Below are positions 59,910 to 64,000 of a stretch of DNA of 64,000 nucleotides, piece by piece. The translations under genes were made by a program, and so were the position numbers. How positions within the stretch are numbered: the stretch's first letter is position 1; each line of letters starts with the position of its first letter. The notes beneath the pieces were generated by a model. The model saw only the letters and a program-made list of their open reading frames with translations, was not told where the DNA came from and searched no databases. The stretch is from Orbilia blumenaviensis (Eukaryota; Ascomycota; Orbiliomycetes; Orbiliales; Orbiliaceae): positions 372,001 through 436,000 of the forward strand of contig JAVHNS010000007.1 in the NCBI GenBank assembly GCA_036872755.1, given 5' to 3'.

Positions 59910-62286
59910 GCCGGCCGCGGCCGAACCGCGTGCTCTTGTTAAAATGGCCTCAGTTCAGCTACCAACTCAGACATGTATTCCTGTAAGTGTGCATGTGAAT
60001 GGCGCATGATTTCGGAAACCTCGAGGGCTCAAACGCTTGCGTGTATATCAGGAGTTCATTCCAACAATGCAATTACCAAACCGATTGAATGTCTCAGCAG
60101 TGGTTCGTTCCCAGCCAATGGGTCTACCAGCTGTATCAGCCGTCTATTGATGGCGGTTGGTTGGATGCACACATCTAGGAAAACAAGGAAACCTGCGTAT
60201 CTGTGATACCCATCAGCACCGGTATACAGTAACTGTTGATCTGTTCACAAATATCTGTCTTACCTAATTTGGTAGTGGGTAGTTAAGCATTGAGGCTCGT
60301 GATACTTGTTGATAACACTATATAGCTCTAAACTACCTAGGTAGGTTGCAACTGATTCGGGATATGATATGAAGGTGTCCCAAATGGGATGGGGGTTGGA
60401 ACCTCCCATGTGACACGAAGATCCCGCGTAACGCTGGACACATTACAACGGCATTCAACACAGATTGCTCCTTCAAATCTCATGTGTTAGCCAGCGCCCA
60501 GAATCATGTTGGATGGGTCATGGCGCCACCGACCCAGCCAGCCGCTTTCTAATATTTTCAACGGCCTTGGAAATGGTTCACAGATGGCTAATCTGGGTTA
60601 ACTGGACCCTCGACTCGCATAATTGGGTTCTGAAAAGTCGACGCCTGAAATTCTCTTATGCATCGTGCGGTACCGGCTGTTTACATAATTATGGGGTTTG
60701 AATTCCCGGGGATTGGCATGGCCCTGGGCCGATTCTTGTATACAGGTAAGCTACGGAAGGGAATGTACGATATAGAAAATTTAGTCATGAACTGGGCAGT
60801 CCCTAAAAGCATGCGCAAACCTACATGGGCTCGGTAATCCGGAACTCACCCGGCTTCGAATTTAGGCTTAGGTCCGAGGAAAGGCCGACCTTGGGCTTGT
60901 GCTTGCAGTTCCGATCAGATACGATAATGTTCTCATTTCTGCCCGTGGATCCCTGGATAAAACTCTACCGACCCATGTAATCCCCAGGTTTACAACGACG
61001 AACCCATGCTGGGTGTCACCATGCCCTTGCATGGCCACGGAAGGATTTGAAGTTGGTAAAGTTGTAACCAGTAAACTTAAACTGCTAAGTTTCTTCATAA
61101 TTGTGGAAACACTTATAGCTGCCTCAGCCTTAAGTGAGCTACATATGCGTCTGCGTGGAGGGCTAGTTTGTTTGATGTATAATTTATCTTCCGACTCCAG
61201 TAGCTAACAGAATTCCGCAGACAAATCATCGAAGCAATCTCTGTTGGCTGTCCAACATTCAATACGAAGGGCAGCTAGAAACCTGTATTCCTACCATGTA
61301 TATCCATACTAGCTTGCTTGACTGGACCTATCTCTCGGGAACCCCATATAAATATAAATTTCAAACTGTTGTTATGCTACTATGGTTAGGCAGACGTTGT
61401 ATTGGTATCTCCCAGTTAGTCGACGCCGACGCAGAGGTCGATCATCCATAAGGTTACTTGCATATAGAAAGCCGTTGATTTCTTTTTGTGCTGCTATGCA
61501 GAAAGCCGTATGCATCGTTGCCTCTAAGGAACTTCGATGGATATGTAGCGACCCATAATAATTACCTACATTGTCACAGGGTCTCAACAACCTCACAGGT
61601 TCCTTTTCCTATAGCCTCTTCCTCCCACTCCTTCTCACTTCCTCGCTACTATTTTTCCTAACGGTCTCAGTTCGCTTTTTTTTATCTGTAGTATTTTACA
61701 TACTGCTTCCTTTCGTTTACCTAGCTTCTTGCCCGTGGCGAGAACCTCCCAGCCTTCCGGGTAGCCACATGTATGGTATGTCCGTCTGGCCTAAATCCAA
61801 TATCTCAAATCAATTCGTTTATTAGCGCACGTGAGTAGCCTTGCTTCGATTCGAATTTAGTTATTAACCCCTGCTTTTTAAGTTATTCAATTTCTTCGCG
61901 AATTCGCTTGTGAGTACGCAGCGGGTCCAAGGGTGCGGGGTGTCTTACCTCCGATTGTATCGAGTCCTGCATGGCAAGAAAGGTCGGGACGAGGTTGTTG
62001 ATACTTGCGACCCCGAAACTAATTCCTGCCCTCCATAGCTATGAATATCTATCCCACCTCCGTTCAGTCTACAAGATCCCCCTTTCCTTCCTACCTCCAT
62101 CTTCACCCACACTCCTTTCCCTTCAACAATACCAACGTCCAGGCCTTCTTTTCATCCAGGACCAGGACAGCCATCTTGACATCTACCAAAGTCTTATTTC
62201 CATACATCTTCTTCTAACTAAATTTTCTCCCCAAGTCGCCTATAGAGAAAGCTCTAGTGCACGGGAAGGTAGCTGCAACTGTCAAC
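59910..62286. other. 2.4-kb intergenic region
   Basis: Between the dehydrogenase and the P450 gene. Only short frames (up to about 134 codons) with no recognisable motif. The last 250 bp, CT-rich, are probably the P450 promoter and leader. Confidence 0.5.
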
Positions 62287-64000
62287 ATGGGTGCCGTTAC
62301 CGATGTTGCAACAGCGTTGCTTCAACCTACCATGTTCAACTTGACGCTTCTAATTTTCCTCTTTTTCATTCATAAAGAAATACAGTTCTATAAATACAGA
62401 GTATGTAATCAATTACACCTGCTGCATTCCCACCCTCGAATCGATTCGCTGTAGCCTCAGTATTGTGATTTCACCTTTGAACTCTCTCTGACATTTAAAA
62501 TCAAAATAGGTTAAAGTTCCTGTCGTTGGTGTTCCATTCCCTGGCTACATTGGGTCATGGCTCGGGGGAATCTGGTTTGTCAGATTCGGCCATGATGTCA
62601 TCCGCAATGCCTATGGGTCTGGGAAGTATACTGTATTCCAGGTTCCCATGCTTGAACGAATGCTTGTTATTGTTTGCACTAAGGAGCTGATGGAGGAAAT
62701 CTGCCATGCAGACCCCACTCAGCTATCCTTCTATGCCAATGTTGCAACAGTATGAACCGCGCGAAGTGCAGTCCTTCTTATATACTAGTCGATAGGACAT
62801 TCAAATAGTTAACGGGTCATGAGCATAGGATTTCCAAGTCAAGTACACGATGTCAACCGAGGTCCACACACACACCTGGCATATCCCATATATTCACGAA
62901 AAGTTGACCAAGAAACTCACCGGGTCTTTGGATGTTGCAATGGATGAGATGATCAACGCCTGTGGTTTGTTCCTCGGTACCAAGAAAGGGGAGACCAGGC
63001 AGGTCAAAGCCATGGAAACTTTCCTAGATATCCTCACCCGAATGTCAAATCGGTTCTTTGTCGGCAAGCCTCTCTGTCGAAACCTTGAGTACATCAACAC
63101 TGCGAAAGAATATGCCAAAGACGTCGCCATCTGTGGTCTCATCATCCGTATTTGGCCTAAGTATCTCAAGCCAGGCATTGCCTGGTTATGTTCCAGCATT
63201 CCCAACAACCAGAAGCTTGCATTGAAGCATTTAGCTCCCCTTATCGAGCAACGTCGTGACAAGATGGAATTGCTGGGTAAACGCTGGGAAGATCGTCCAG
63301 TAAGTGGAGTTTGGTCGTGTTAGCAGCAATTTCTCATGAATAACGGTTGGTGTAGGATGACTACTTGCAATGGATTATGGATGGTTCAATCAAGAACTTT
63401 GGAAACTGTGATAATACACGAGATATTATGCTTCGCCTCATGTTTTTGAACTTCGCAGGTAAGCCCAAGATATTTACCCTTATCAACTTGACTTCCATTT
63501 CTCTTTGGCCCTGTTTCTTTTGTCTCCTTTTACCTAACAAATAGCCACAGGGAACCATACTAGCTCCGAAACTTTCTGTATGGTACTCTATCAGCTTGTG
63601 AATCGCCCAGAGTATATCAAACCCATCAGAGACGAGGCTGTCGAGATGATAAAAAAGCACGGATATACTGCCCAGGCATTTAGCATGATGTCCAAGCTCG
63701 ATTCTTTCACTCGTGAATGCACCCGTTATGTTTCTTTAGGGCCAAGTAAGTTACGGTATCTCTGACCAATTTCAATATAGCTTACTAACAATGTCCCACC
63801 GTAGTCATCATTACCCGTACTGCATTGGTTCCATACACCTTGGGGGATGGTACATTCCTTCCAATGGGTACTCAAGTTTGCGTGCCCCATCACTCTGTCC
63901 ACAATGACTCCAAGATTGCGCTCTATGCTGATCCCACTTTTGATGGGTTCCGATTTCATAAGGTTCGTGAGGAGTTACTGAAGCAAGACCCCAAAAACAC
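62287..64000 (+). CDS. Cytochrome P450 monooxygenase, 3' end beyond the window
   Basis: Proposed structure: exons 62287-62400, 62510-62749, 62829-63299, 63356-63458, 63545-63745 and 63805 to beyond 64000. It is a membrane-bound haem-thiolate oxygenase. After a short N-terminal anchor (TLLIFLFFIH) comes the proline-rich hinge VPVVGVPFPGY. Exon 3 contains HTHTWHIPYIHEKLTKKL, similar to ent-kaurene-oxidase-like fungal P450s. The oxygen-binding I-helix motif ATGNHTS is at residues 310-316, and the K-helix ExxR is ECTR at 367-370. The sequence stops at DPKNT, before the Cys haem ligand, only because the window ends. DDYLQWIMD is typical of the same P450 group. The ATG at 62287 is the first in frame; the frame upstream of it has only GTG. 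Substrate unknown. Confidence 0.9.

Overview
The window is nuclear DNA of a filamentous ascomycete (Pezizomycotina). The evidence is: many short introns (about 50-110 nt, with a few of 120-225 nt) with GTAAGT/GTATGT-type donors and CTAAC-like branch sites; the fused lycopene cyclase/phytoene synthase found only in fungi; an SFP1-type zinc-finger regulator; a CSC1/OSCA-family channel; and an ankyrin-repeat family common in moulds. The class cannot be fixed from this sequence. Gene density is low, at 14 protein genes in 64 kb, with several gene-free stretches of 3-6 kb. Twelve of the fourteen genes needed splicing, and I rebuilt their exons by hand from splice signals, reading-frame continuity and family motifs. 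No tRNA, rRNA, transposon or CRISPR array was found.

Layout. 0-10 kb: a very large membrane/ankyrin-repeat protein (+), gluconokinase (+), and a small single-pass membrane protein with PPxY/LPxY motifs (-). 10-15 kb: no gene. 15.3-16.7 kb: an F-box protein (+). 19.7-22.3 kb: two unrecognised proteins (-). 23.6-29.3 kb: a two-gene carotenoid locus in tandem (+), made of the fused lycopene cyclase/phytoene synthase (AL-2/CarRA type) followed by phytoene desaturase (AL-1/CarB type). 30.8-32.7 kb: an MFS transporter (+). 33.4-36.9 kb: a long low-complexity protein with a C-terminal zinc ribbon (-). 39.7-41.8 kb: an amidase-signature hydrolase (-). 47.2-49.0 kb: an SFP1-like regulator (+). 54.7-57.5 kb: a CSC1/DUF221 channel (+). 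58.5-59.9 kb: a zinc-dependent polyol dehydrogenase (+). 62.3 kb to the window end: a cytochrome P450 cut off before its haem-binding loop (+).

How genes work together. The clearest unit is the carotenoid pair. The synthase half of the fused enzyme makes phytoene, the desaturase converts it to lycopene-type products, and the cyclase half closes the rings. No carotenoid oxygenase or rhodopsin gene lies beside them, unlike the Fusarium car cluster, and the MFS transporter next door is linked only by position. Gluconokinase and the polyol dehydrogenase are separate carbon-metabolism genes. SFP1 is a growth and ribosome-biogenesis regulator with a long upstream region.

I found no convincing wholly new system. 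The most unusual items are the AL-2 start hidden behind a 26-nt first exon, the PPxY membrane adaptor candidate, the two orphan genes at 19.7-22.3 kb, and the repeated proline motif plus zinc ribbon in the 1164-aa protein.
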